From Comamonadaceae bacterium (GTDB taxonomy: Bacteria; Pseudomonadota; Gammaproteobacteria; Burkholderiales; Burkholderiaceae_C), in contig CANGNS010000015.1 in NCBI GenBank assembly GCA_947455465.1, positions 27,892-91,891 on the forward strand: a stretch of 64,000 bases of DNA, read 5' to 3'. Within the stretch, counting starts at the first letter, position 1, and each line of letters begins with the position of its first letter. Position numbers and translations under genes: made by a program. The notes beneath the pieces were generated by a model. It had not been told where the DNA came from. It made no database searches and worked only from the letters and a program-made list of their open reading frames with translations. Positions 1-11,859 of this stretch are shown piece after piece.

Positions 1-31
1 CCAGGGTCAGCGGGGAAAACAGCATGCTCAT
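1..31 (-). CDS. Start of a possible NADH:flavin oxidoreductase (partial)
   Basis: An ATG on the minus strand at 31-29 opens a frame that reads MSMLFSPLTL and runs off the left edge. That opening is typical of Old Yellow Enzyme family NADH:flavin oxidoreductases, which often begin M-S-x-L-F-S-P-L-T-L. Only ten codons are visible and no good ribosome binding site precedes them, so this is a guess from an N-terminal signature. It would be divergent from the histidine kinase that follows. Confidence 0.35.
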   Translation of the reverse strand, partial: MSMLFSPLTL

Positions 32-200
32 ACGCGTCTTTGGTCAAAAAAGTGGGGAGAAGGCGGCGCATTGTGCACGCCCTGTGTGAACCCCAGGCAG
101 GGCGGCGAGAGGGCCGGCCGGTTGGCGCTACAGTCAGGGCACCTGCGGTCGCGCGGCTGCGCCCGCCCTCTTTGTCCACGCCAAGGCCTCGTTTTTACCC

Positions 201-950
201 ATGCCCCCGACTGCCCCCCCCGAGCGCCACTCCAGCCCGACGGCCCCGGCCCAGCAGCACCTCATGGACCTGCTGGTGCATGAGATCAAGACGCCGCTCA
301 CCGTGATCGCCTTGGGCAGCAAAGCCTTGGCGCAGGCCGCCACCCCGGCGCAAAGCACCGTGTGGCAGCAGCGCCTGCAGCAGGCAGTGGCTGACATCGT
401 GGACACTTTGGACACCTGCAACCAGGTCAGCCGCTTCGAAAGCGGCACGCTCTTGCCCGAATCCAGGCAGTTTGCGCCCGAGTCCTTGCTATCGCCCCTG
501 CTCGCATCCCTGAGCGATGCGACCCAGACGCCGGCCACACGCATTGCGGTGCATTACGACCAGCCGCAAGACGCCCACCTGCCTTGGACGGGCAATACCG
601 CCTACCTGCACATCATTTTGAACAACCTGCTGGGCAACGCCCTGAAATACGCCCCGCCCGAGAGCCCCATCGCCCTGCAAATTGGCCGACTCCAGTGGGT
701 CGACCAGCCCGCGCAGCTGCAATGGGCGGTGCGCAGCACCATCGGCCCGGCCGGCGTGCCCGATGCGGCCCTTGTGTTCGAACGCCACTACCGCGCGCCC
801 GCGGCATCGCGTTTTTCGGGGACCGGCTTGGGGCTGTGGTTGTCGCAACAACTGGCCCTGGCCATGGGCAGCCGCATTCAGATGGGGCAAGAAGGCGGGC
901 AGCTGGTGTTCTGGTTCACCCTGACCGAAGGCCTCGCGGCCACCCGCTGA
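201..950 (+). CDS. Soluble sensor histidine kinase, catalytic core only
   Basis: A 249-residue protein made of a histidine-kinase core. The H-box HEIKTPL is at residues 27-33 with phospho-acceptor His27, an N-box NNLLGNALKYAP is near 139-150, and the G-box GTGLGLWL is near 207-214. No membrane segment or sensor domain precedes the core. The usual DxGxG box is degenerate (STIGPAGVPD), as in many kinases of the 7TMR-DISM type, whose catalytic half this resembles. It lies 11 bases upstream of a stand-alone receiver, its likely partner. No strong ribosome binding site precedes the ATG. It may be a truncated relative of a membrane kinase or may be recruited to another sensor. Confidence 0.75.
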   Translation: MPPTAPPERHSSPTAPAQQHLMDLLVHEIKTPLTVIALGSKALAQAATPAQSTVWQQRLQQAVADIVDTLDTCNQVSRFESGTLLPESRQFAPESLLSPLLASLSDATQTPATRIAVHYDQPQDAHLPWTGNTAYLHIILNNLLGNALKYAPPESPIALQIGRLQWVDQPAQLQWAVRSTIGPAGVPDAALVFERHYRAPAASRFSGTGLGLWLSQQLALAMGSRIQMGQEGGQLVFWFTLTEGLAATR

Positions 951-961
951 AGGCCCCGCCC

Positions 962-1336
962 ATGCCACGCTACGCCATCGTCATCGTCGAAGACAACCTG
1001 GCCGTGCAGGAGGCTTTGTGCGACCACCTACGCGAACAAGGCTTTGACGTGCGCGGCGTGGACAGCGGCGCGGCCTTAGATGCTGCGCTGGCCCAAGCCA
1101 GCGCGCATGCCCTGGTGCTGGACCTGAACCTGCCGGGCGAAGACGGCCACAGCATCGCGCGGCGCATGCGCGTGCGCTTCCCGCACATGGGTATTTTGAT
1201 GCTCTCAGCCGCTCTGGCCGGAGCCGGCTCGGCCGAGCGGCAGCCGCAGGTGGACGTGTACCTGCGCAAACCCGCCCAGCCGCAAGCCCTGACCGATGCG
1301 CTGCGCGCTTTGTGCTTAGCTGCGGGTACGCCCTGA
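962..1336 (+). CDS. Single-domain response regulator (receiver only)
   Basis: A 124-residue CheY-like receiver. It shows the acidic pair in VEDN (residues 9-12), the phospho-acceptor Asp54 in LDLNLPGEDG and the conserved Lys103 in LRKP. There is no output domain, because the frame ends shortly after the last receiver helix. The start was chosen at the ATG 11 bases after the kinase stop, where the receiver homology begins. It probably receives phosphate from the upstream kinase and acts by protein-protein contact or as a phosphorelay intermediate; its target cannot be told from the sequence. Confidence 0.8.
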   Translation: MPRYAIVIVEDNLAVQEALCDHLREQGFDVRGVDSGAALDAALAQASAHALVLDLNLPGEDGHSIARRMRVRFPHMGILMLSAALAGAGSAERQPQVDVYLRKPAQPQALTDALRALCLAAGTP

Positions 1337-1447
1337 GCCGACGCGCCCAAGCGCGCCAACAGCCCGACTTGCGCTAGCTGCGCCGCTAAAATGCAAATTC
1401 GCTCCCGCAGCGAGCCTTTCCCCACCCGCACCCTACCGGAGCCCCCC

Positions 1448-3523
1448 ATGGCCAACACCCAGCAAATGGCAAGCGCAATCCGCGCGCTTGCAATGGACGC
1501 AGTTCAACAAGCCAACTCGGGCCACCCCGGCGCGCCCATGGGCATGGCCGATATCGCGGTGGCTTTATGGGGCCAGCATTTGCAGCACAACCCGACCAAC
1601 CCGCATTGGGCCAACCGCGACCGTTTTGTGCTCTCCAATGGCCACGGCTCCATGCTGCTGTACGCTTTGCTGCACCTGAGCGGCTACAAACTGCCCATGG
1701 CCGAGCTCAAGAACTTTCGCCAACTGCACAGCAAAACCGCCGGCCACCCTGAAGTGGACGTCACCCCGGGTGTAGAGACCACCACCGGCCCGCTTGGCCA
1801 AGGCATCAGCAATGCGGTGGGCATGGCCATGGCCGAGAAAATGCTGGCCGCCCAGTTCAACCGCGACGGCCACGCCATCGTGGACCACCACACCTATGTG
1901 TTTTTGGGCGACGGCTGCATGATGGAAGGCATCAGCCACGAAGCCTGCGCCTTGGCCGGCGCCTGGAAGCTCAACAAACTGGTGGCGCTGTACGACGACA
2001 ACGGCATCTCCATCGACGGACAGGTGGCGCCCTGGTTCATCGACAACACCGCCCAGCGTTTTGACGCCTACGGCTGGAACGTGATCGACAAAGTAGACGG
2101 CCACGATGTGCAAGCCGTCTCCAAGGCGATTGCCCAAGCCAAAGCCAGCACCGACAAGCCCACCCTGATTGTTTGCAAAACCGCTATCGGCAAGGGCAGC
2201 CCCAACCGCGCCAACACCTCCAAAGCGCACGGCGAGCCCTTGGGCGCCGACGAAATCGCCCTCACCCGCGCCGCGATCGGCTGGGACCACCCACCTTTTG
2301 TGGTGCCCAAATCGGTGTACGCCGACTGGGACGCCAAAGACGCTGGCCGCGCCCGCGAAAAAGCCTGGAACACCCGCTTTGCCGCCTACAAAGCCGCGCA
2401 CCCCGCGCTGGCCAAAGAATTTGTGCGCCGCATGAAGGGCGAGCTGCCCAAGAACTTCGTACAAACCGCCGTCAACGCCGTGGTCGATGCCCACACCAAA
2501 GCGCAAACCGTGGCCTCGCGCAAAGCCTCGCAGCTGGCGCTAGAGCATTTCACCGCCGCTGTGCCCGAGATGCTGGGCGGCTCGGCCGACCTCACCGGCT
2601 CCAACCTGACCAACACGCCCTCCACGCCCCAGGTGCGTTTTGACGCGCAAGGCCAGCTGGTGCAAAGCGCCGATAGCGCGGGCCAGCTGCGCGGTGGACG
2701 CCATATCAACTACGGCGTGCGCGAGTTCGGCATGGCCGCCATCATGAACGGCATGGCGCTGCACGGCGGCTTTATCCCCTACGGCGGCACCTTCCTGACC
2801 TTTAGTGATTACTCGCGCAACGCCATCCGCATGGCGGCGCTGATGAAAAAACGCGTTATCCATGTGTTCACCCACGACAGCATTGGCTTGGGCGAAGACG
2901 GCCCCACCCACCAGTCCATCGAGCACGCCGCATCGCTGCGCTTGATTCCCAACCTGGACGTGTGGCGCCCGGCCGACACGGCCGAGACCGCCGTGGCCTG
3001 GACCGTGGCGCTGCAAAACAGCCACAAACCCACCGCGCTCTTGCTCTCGCGCCAAAACATCAGCTACGCGCCCAAGGCCGAATCGGCCCTGGCGCCCCAG
3101 GCCTGCGGGCTCGACGCCATCAACAAAGGCGCCTATGTGCTGGCCGAACCCTCCGAAGTGGGCCTGAAGAAAAAAGCCCAGGCGCTCATCATTGCCACCG
3201 GCTCGGAAGTGCAACTGGCCTTGCAAGCCCAGGCACTGCTGGCCACCCGCAAGATTGCGGTGCGCGTGGTCTCTATGCCCAGCACCACCACGTTTGACCT
3301 GCAAAGCGATGCCTACAAAGCCGCCGTGCTGCCGGCCGGTCTGCCGCGTATTGCGGTGGAAATGGGCGCCACCGGCGGCTGGTGGAAATACGGCTGCGCT
3401 GCGGTCGTGGGCATCGACGTCTATGGCGAATCCGGGCCGGGCCCGGTCTTGTTCAAGCACTTTGGTTTCACGCCCGAGAACGTGGCCGATACCGTGCAAG
3501 CCGCTTTGCAGCGCAAGCGCTAA
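1448..3523 (+). CDS. tkt: Transketolase
   Basis: A 691-residue thiamine-diphosphate enzyme that transfers two-carbon ketol units between sugar phosphates in the pentose phosphate (and, if present, Calvin) cycle in the cytoplasm. The N-terminal domain has the substrate loop around SGHPGAPMG (24-32), the TPP/metal motif beginning GDGCMMEG (154-161) and DDNGISID. The central pyrimidine domain has GGSADLTGSN and the C-terminal domain follows. Length is normal for the family. The start is the ATG preceded by CCGGAG about nine bases upstream; an in-frame start 57 bases earlier adds only unrelated residues. A TAAAAT element at 1387-1392 may be its -10 box. gap follows 27 bases downstream, so the two probably form an operon. 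Confidence 0.97.
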   Translation: MANTQQMASAIRALAMDAVQQANSGHPGAPMGMADIAVALWGQHLQHNPTNPHWANRDRFVLSNGHGSMLLYALLHLSGYKLPMAELKNFRQLHSKTAGHPEVDVTPGVETTTGPLGQGISNAVGMAMAEKMLAAQFNRDGHAIVDHHTYVFLGDGCMMEGISHEACALAGAWKLNKLVALYDDNGISIDGQVAPWFIDNTAQRFDAYGWNVIDKVDGHDVQAVSKAIAQAKASTDKPTLIVCKTAIGKGSPNRANTSKAHGEPLGADEIALTRAAIGWDHPPFVVPKSVYADWDAKDAGRAREKAWNTRFAAYKAAHPALAKEFVRRMKGELPKNFVQTAVNAVVDAHTKAQTVASRKASQLALEHFTAAVPEMLGGSADLTGSNLTNTPSTPQVRFDAQGQLVQSADSAGQLRGGRHINYGVREFGMAAIMNGMALHGGFIPYGGTFLTFSDYSRNAIRMAALMKKRVIHVFTHDSIGLGEDGPTHQSIEHAASLRLIPNLDVWRPADTAETAVAWTVALQNSHKPTALLLSRQNISYAPKAESALAPQACGLDAINKGAYVLAEPSEVGLKKKAQALIIATGSEVQLALQAQALLATRKIAVRVVSMPSTTTFDLQSDAYKAAVLPAGLPRIAVEMGATGGWWKYGCAAVVGIDVYGESGPGPVLFKHFGFTPENVADTVQAALQRKR

Positions 3524-4549
<1,026 letters not shown>

Positions 4550-4555
4550 GACGGG

Positions 4556-5350
4556 CTACAGCGCCGGCCCCGCAGCGGGCCGTACGCTGACCTCGGCGCT
4601 GCTGATTTTGATAACACCGGCCTTGGTCTGCACCAACAGCGCGCCCTGGGCATCAATGCCCCGGGCCCTGCCGCTTCGCCCATCACTGCACAGCACTTCC
4701 CGGCCCAGCAGCACATCGCGCGCCTGGTAGGCCGCGCGCACGGGCGCCAGGCCCTGCGCACAAAAATCCAGTACCGCCTGGCCCACCGACGGCGCCACCA
4801 AGCCAAAGGCCTGGGCGGCATCCACGTCCGGTAGCAGCTCTTGTAAGCACGCGGGCGGCGTGCGCAGGCCCTCGGCCGGGCGCGGCGCGATATTGATGCC
4901 AATCCCAATGACCGCATAGCGCAAGCCCGCGTACTGCGCTGTCTCGATCAGGATGCCGCCCAGCTTGCGCTCGCGCAGCCACAAGTCATTAGGCCATTTG
5001 AGCCCGATCTGCGGGTGCAGGCTTTGCGCCACCGCCAAACCGACGGCCAGCGACAGGCCCGACCAGTCTTGGGGCTCGAGCACCAAGCCCAGGGAAAAAG
5101 TCAGGGGCGGGGCGCCTGCGCCATCGCTCAGCCACTGGCGGCCCAGGCGGCCGCGGCCTTGGGTTTGTTGTTCGGCGACCAAAAACACCGGCTCGGTGCG
5201 GCCTTGGCGAGCGCGCTCCATCAGGGCGGTATTGGTCGAGGGCAGGCTGGGCAGTATTTCGACCGACAAGCCCGGCAGCTGGGCAGCCAAGGCCTCCCAC
5301 ACCGCCTCGGCGGGCCAGCGCAGCGGCGCGGGCAGGCCAGCTACGGCCAT
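4556..5350 (-). CDS. birA: Biotin--[acetyl-CoA-carboxylase] ligase
   Basis: A 264-residue monofunctional biotin protein ligase that activates biotin to biotinyl-AMP and attaches it to the biotin carboxyl carrier protein. The catalytic domain shows GRGRLGRQW at 65-73, the biotinyl-AMP loop, and KWPNDLW at 118-124, then the C-terminal SH3-like cap. There is no N-terminal winged-helix repressor domain as in E. coli BirA, so it should not regulate biotin synthesis. The start is the ATG two bases after the SET-gene stop; the longer open frame upstream overlaps that gene and is arginine-rich nonsense. The near-abutment suggests translational coupling with the SET gene. Confidence 0.93.
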   Translation of the reverse strand: MAVAGLPAPLRWPAEAVWEALAAQLPGLSVEILPSLPSTNTALMERARQGRTEPVFLVAEQQTQGRGRLGRQWLSDGAGAPPLTFSLGLVLEPQDWSGLSLAVGLAVAQSLHPQIGLKWPNDLWLRERKLGGILIETAQYAGLRYAVIGIGINIAPRPAEGLRTPPACLQELLPDVDAAQAFGLVAPSVGQAVLDFCAQGLAPVRAAYQARDVLLGREVLCSDGRSGRARGIDAQGALLVQTKAGVIKISSAEVSVRPAAGPAL

Positions 5351-5352
5351 GC

Positions 5353-5844
5353 TCAGCCCTTGCGCCAGCTGCGCCGTTTGGGCGCGAGCATGGTGCCCCG
5401 GCATTGGGGCGAGCCGCACCAGCAGGGGTATTCGGCCTTGAGTTTGCGGGTGTAGGGCTCGTCGGTGACCAGGCCGTAGTCGTAGGTCAGCTCCTCGCCG
5501 GCCTGGATATTGCGCAGCGCCTTGATGAAGATGCGCCCGTCCACTTCGTCGGCCTCGCAGTTGCCGTCGCAGGCGTGGTTGATCCACTTGGCCGCGTTGC
5601 CCTGGTGCAGGCCGTCGATCACCCGTGTGTCGTCGATGTGGAAGTAAAACGTGTGGTTAGGGTTGGCCGGATCGTGGGGGTGGCGCTTTTGCGCCTCGTC
5701 CCAGCTGATGATCTCGCCCAGGTACTCGATCAGGGTCTCGCCTTCGGCAAAGTCGCGCAATGCGAAAACACCTTTACCGTGGATGCCCGACTTGCGGACC
5801 TGAAGTCGGCGCGAAGAGGGCGCAGCGGCAGATTTTGGAGGCAC
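5353..5844 (-). CDS. SET-domain protein lysine methyltransferase
   Basis: A 163-residue protein that is essentially one SET domain. GIHGKGVFA (20-28) is the SAM-binding strand, WINHACDGNCEA (87-98) corresponds to the NHSCxPNC knot motif, and GEELTYDYG (116-124) carries the catalytic tyrosines. A post-SET CWCGSPQCRG (141-150) supplies three cysteines that, with the Cys of the NHxC motif, could bind zinc. Such proteins transfer methyl groups from SAM to lysines; the bacterial substrates are mostly unknown. It is first in a two-gene unit with birA and is divergent from topB. The domain assignment is firm; the substrate is not. Confidence 0.9.
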   Translation of the reverse strand: MPPKSAAAPSSRRLQVRKSGIHGKGVFALRDFAEGETLIEYLGEIISWDEAQKRHPHDPANPNHTFYFHIDDTRVIDGLHQGNAAKWINHACDGNCEADEVDGRIFIKALRNIQAGEELTYDYGLVTDEPYTRKLKAEYPCWCGSPQCRGTMLAPKRRSWRKG

Positions 5845-5872
5845 AGAAAAATTTGGTATGGTGGATCGTATG

Positions 5873-5918
5873 GGCGCGCATGTGTGCGCCTGTGTGGGTG
5901 CGCGCCCGTGCGTGCGCG
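5873..5918. repeat. Alternating purine-pyrimidine tract upstream of topB
   Basis: The leader between the SET gene and topB is an almost continuous alternation of G/C/T dinucleotides. It contains a perfect 16-base block GCGCGCATGTGTGCGC at 5874-5889 followed by further GTGCGCGC and CGTGCGTGCGCG blocks. Such tracts can adopt Z-form DNA under negative supercoiling. Its place directly before a topoisomerase gene is suggestive but unproven. Confidence 0.5.
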
Positions 5919-5938
5919 AGGAAATGGATTGTAGTCAT

Positions 5939-8919
<2,981 letters not shown>

Positions 8920-8923
<4 letters not shown>

Positions 8924-9870
8924 AATTCACCGACATCGACGACGACTCCGAGCACAGCACGCACACGCCGGCGCAGCGCGCCGCCGCTGCCACGCGCAGC
9001 ACCTGGGTGAGCGTGGCGGTCAATGTGGTGCTCTCGAGCCTGCAAATCGTGGTGGGCATCGTGGCCGCCTCGCAAGGCCTGGTGGCGGACGGCATCCACT
9101 CGCTGTCGGACCTGGTGGCCGACTTTGTGGTTCTGGTGGCCGGGCGCCACAGCCAAAAAGATGCGGACGAAGACCACCCCTACGGCCACCAGCGCTTTGA
9201 AAACGCCGCTTCGCTGGCGCTGGGCTTGCTGCTCCTGGGCGTGGGCGTGGGCATGGTCTGGTCGGCGGTGGGCAAACTGCAAACGCCCGAAAGCATCCCG
9301 ACGGCCCATGCGGCGGCCTTGTGGGTGGCGCTGGCCGCTTTGGTGGCCAAGGAGTTGTTGTTTCGCTACATGCTGGCCGTGGCCAAGCGCGTCAAGTCGG
9401 GCATGCTGGTGGCCAACGCCTGGCATGCGCGCTCAGACGCGGCCTCCAGCCTGGTCGTGTCGCTGGGCCTGGTGGGCAATTTGCTGGGCTACCCGCTGCT
9501 CGACCCGGTGGCCGCGCTCATCGTGGGCCTGATGGTGGCCAAGATGGGCTGGGGCTTTGGCTGGGACGCGCTGCACGACCTGATGGACCGCGCCGTGGAC
9601 GAGGACGAGGTCCAGGCCATCCGCGACACCTTGCTCAAAACCCCCGGCGTGGCCGGCGTGCACGATGTACGCACCCGCAAAATGGGCGACATGGTGGTGG
9701 CTGACGCGCACATCGAGGTCGACGCGCTGCTTACCGTCGAAGAAGGCCACAACATCGCCGTGGCCGCCCGCGCTGCCGTCATGCAGCGCCACCGTGTGCT
9801 CAACCTCATGACCCATGTAGACCCGGCGCACCGGTATGACGCCGACCACGACCGCCCCGCACCGCCCTAA
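8920..9870 (+). CDS. Cation diffusion facilitator family transporter
   Basis: A 316-residue inner-membrane metal-proton antiporter of the CDF family. It has the metal-site motif DGIHSLSDLVAD in TM2, HPYGHQRFE in the loop before TM3, and HARSDAASS in TM5, followed by a C-terminal cytoplasmic domain from about residue 210 (VHDVRTRKMGD, VDALLTVEEGH). Likely ions are Zn, Fe or Mn; the motif does not settle which. The ATG overlaps the topB stop as ATGA, so the two are translationally coupled. Confidence 0.9.
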
Positions 9871-9896
9871 ATTCACCTTTGCGCACAGGACCGCTG

Positions 9897-10478
9897 ATGC
9901 ATCGCACTATTTTTGATACACCGGTGGTCAACACCGTTTTGCGCACCTTCTCGGTGGCTTTTCTAAAGCTTACCGGCTGGAAGATCGTCGGCCAACTGCC
10001 CGCCGATGCGCGCAAAAGCGTATTCATCGCGGCGCCGCACACCAGCAACTGGGACCTGCCCTACACGTTGATGGTCGCCTTTGCGCTGCGGCTCAATATT
10101 TACTGGATGGGCAAGGCGCAAATCTTTCGCTGGCCTTTTGGCCCGCTGATGCGCTGGCTCGGTGGCGTGGCCGTGCAGCGCGAGCAGGCCAACAACCTGG
10201 TGGCAGCCTCAGTCCAGGCTTTGCAGACCTCGGACGGGCCGGTGCAGCTGGTGGTGCCGCCTGAAGGCACGCGCAGCAAAGTGCGCTACTGGAAAACCGG
10301 TTTTTATTACATCGCCCTGGGCGCGCAGGTGCCCATCGTGATGTCTTTCATGGACTATGGCAACAAAGTCAGCGGCCTGGGCCCGGCTTTTGTGCCGACG
10401 GGCGATATCGAGGCCGACATGGTCGCCATCAAAGCTTTTTACGCGCCCTTCAAGGGCAAAAACCCGGACCAGTTTTAG
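9897..10478 (+). CDS. PlsC-like 1-acyl-glycerol-3-phosphate acyltransferase family protein
   Basis: A 193-residue lysophospholipid-acyltransferase fold protein. The catalytic HX4D motif is HTSNWD with His48 and Asp53, and the substrate motif PEGTRS is at 122-127. Members transfer acyl chains to glycerolipids or related alcohols at the inner membrane. The start is the ATG preceded by CAGGA; a TTG six codons earlier is possible but less well placed. The protein is shorter than typical PlsC (about 240 residues), so the exact acceptor is open. It follows the CDF gene after 26 bases and probably closes the topB operon. Confidence 0.85.
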   Translation: MHRTIFDTPVVNTVLRTFSVAFLKLTGWKIVGQLPADARKSVFIAAPHTSNWDLPYTLMVAFALRLNIYWMGKAQIFRWPFGPLMRWLGGVAVQREQANNLVAASVQALQTSDGPVQLVVPPEGTRSKVRYWKTGFYYIALGAQVPIVMSFMDYGNKVSGLGPAFVPTGDIEADMVAIKAFYAPFKGKNPDQF

Positions 10479-10859
10479 GACCGGCGCCGCTTTCTAAAGC
10501 GGCGGTACAGAATTTGCTTTCTTATGGACAGGCGGGCAGGGTTGACCGCTTGTCCCCACAGTCCGGCCAATTCTTGCCGGACAGCGGCAAGGCCTTGCCC
10601 TTTACATAAAAACACAATGTATACGGGTGGTTGGGGGATTGCAGTCCGCTGGCATTAACCCTTTGTTTTCAATGGATATTTCCAAGACTTCGCCCAGTCG
10701 TGGACAACTTTACTTTCTCAGCGCGCCAAATGGCTTAGCAATTGCGTCTTTTGGGCGGAGACCCTTGCAACCCGCCGGGCCTTCAAAGCAGAAAGGTCAG
10801 CGCTATCGCGCGGTACCTGCAGCTTTGCGTATGCAACTTTTGAGCAAGGAGAAACCACT
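10479..10859. other. 381-base intergenic region, hairpins but no gene recognised
   Basis: No convincing coding sequence lies here; the one open frame (10627-10875) has no family features or ribosome binding site. A perfect 8-bp hairpin GCCGCTTT/AAAGCGGC at 10486-10503 follows the acyltransferase stop but lacks a U-run. Further dyads occur around 10529-10556 and 10561-10595. The 3' end carries AAGGAG at 10845-10850, the ribosome binding site for the next gene. The region could hold a long leader or a small RNA, which the sequence alone does not show. Confidence 0.5.
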
Positions 10860-11774
10860 ATGGGAATGCGAGTAGGAGGCCCGGGCGCAGCCTGGGCGGG
10901 TCAAAACAATAGCGTGGGAAATTGGCAGCAACGCCAACAGAACATGAAGGCGTTGAGTAGCGCCCTGCAAGGCACGGACCTGGCAGCAGCGCAGCAGGCT
11001 TTTGCTGCGATCAGCGCCAACAACCCCAATGCGGCGAGCAATAACAACAGCCCCTTGGCCAAAATTGGCCAAGCGCTGCAAGCGGGCGATTTGGCCGGCG
11101 CGCAGCAGGCCGCCCAGGCCTGGCGCGGGCGGCGTGAAGGTGCGGGTAACGTTAGCACCAGCGGGGCGCCCGCGATGGTGCCCAATGCGGCGACCAGCAA
11201 CTTCCTGCAAACGCTAACGCCGTTGGCGAGCAACAGTGCCGATTCAGCTATCACAACTACCAGCACCGCGACCAGCGAACAAATCGCACAGGCTTTGTCA
11301 GCCTTTGAGAAGAACCTGTTCGAATCGCTGCGCGCGCAAGACAGTGCGCCAGCCGATGGCAGCGCACCTGCGGCTTCAACGGCCAGCGCTACAGCGCCGA
11401 CAAGCACGGCCGATGCCAGTGCGACGCCCGCCGCCGCGGCTAGCACTGGCACACCACCGGTCGGCGGTCATCACCATCGCCATGGTGGTGGCGCCGAGAC
11501 GGCCAAGTTGGGGGCCGAGTTGGGCTCGCTGATTGCGCAAACCAGCGCCAGCGTAGCCCAAAATGGCACGGCCGCCGCCAGCGCAGACCCGGCGGCTACT
11601 GCAGCTGCGGGTACGACGGCTAATCTGGACCAAAGCTTTAAAAACTTGCTAAGCACCTTGGGCGTATCAGGCAACAATGCCTCGCTCAATAGCTTTTTGC
11701 AAGCCATGAAGTCCAATCTTGCCACCGGAAGCGCCATGGTGTCGGCGCCTACCGCCACACCGACTAACGCTTAG
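10860..11774 (+). CDS. Ala/Ser/Thr-rich repeat protein of unknown function
   Basis: A 304-residue low-complexity protein. Two related helical units are visible, ALQGTDLAAAQQAF at 35-48 and ALQAGDLAGAQQAA at 72-85. A His-rich patch GHHHRHGGG follows near residue 202, and the C-terminal segment (LDQSFKNLLSTLGVSG, about 260-275) looks ordered. The units recall a poorly described family of proteobacterial proteins with ALQSGDLxxAQxAF repeats. There is no signal peptide or membrane segment. AAGGAG lies nine bases before the ATG, which supports real translation. A strong terminator follows, so it is a single-gene unit. Metal binding by the His patch is speculation. Confidence 0.7.
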   Translation: MGMRVGGPGAAWAGQNNSVGNWQQRQQNMKALSSALQGTDLAAAQQAFAAISANNPNAASNNNSPLAKIGQALQAGDLAGAQQAAQAWRGRREGAGNVSTSGAPAMVPNAATSNFLQTLTPLASNSADSAITTTSTATSEQIAQALSAFEKNLFESLRAQDSAPADGSAPAASTASATAPTSTADASATPAAAASTGTPPVGGHHHRHGGGAETAKLGAELGSLIAQTSASVAQNGTAAASADPAATAAAGTTANLDQSFKNLLSTLGVSGNNASLNSFLQAMKSNLATGSAMVSAPTATPTNA

Positions 11775-11792
11775 GTCAGGCGTTAAGGTAAG

Positions 11793-11832
11793 CCACTGCC
11801 TGCGGACGCAAACCGCCGGCAGTGGTTTTTTT
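11793..11832 (+). terminator. Intrinsic terminator after the Ala-rich protein gene
   Basis: CCACTGCC pairs with GGCAGTGG, with further inner GC pairing, and is followed by seven T residues. It is a strong factor-independent terminator for the plus strand and separates this gene from the convergent ATP-grasp gene. Confidence 0.85.
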
Positions 11833-11859
11833 GCCCACACCTAACATTGCAGGCCACTC

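Noticed and set aside
10627..10875. An 82-codon open frame before the Ala-rich protein gene
   Set aside because: No ribosome binding site, no family features, and it overlaps the well-supported next gene in another frame.
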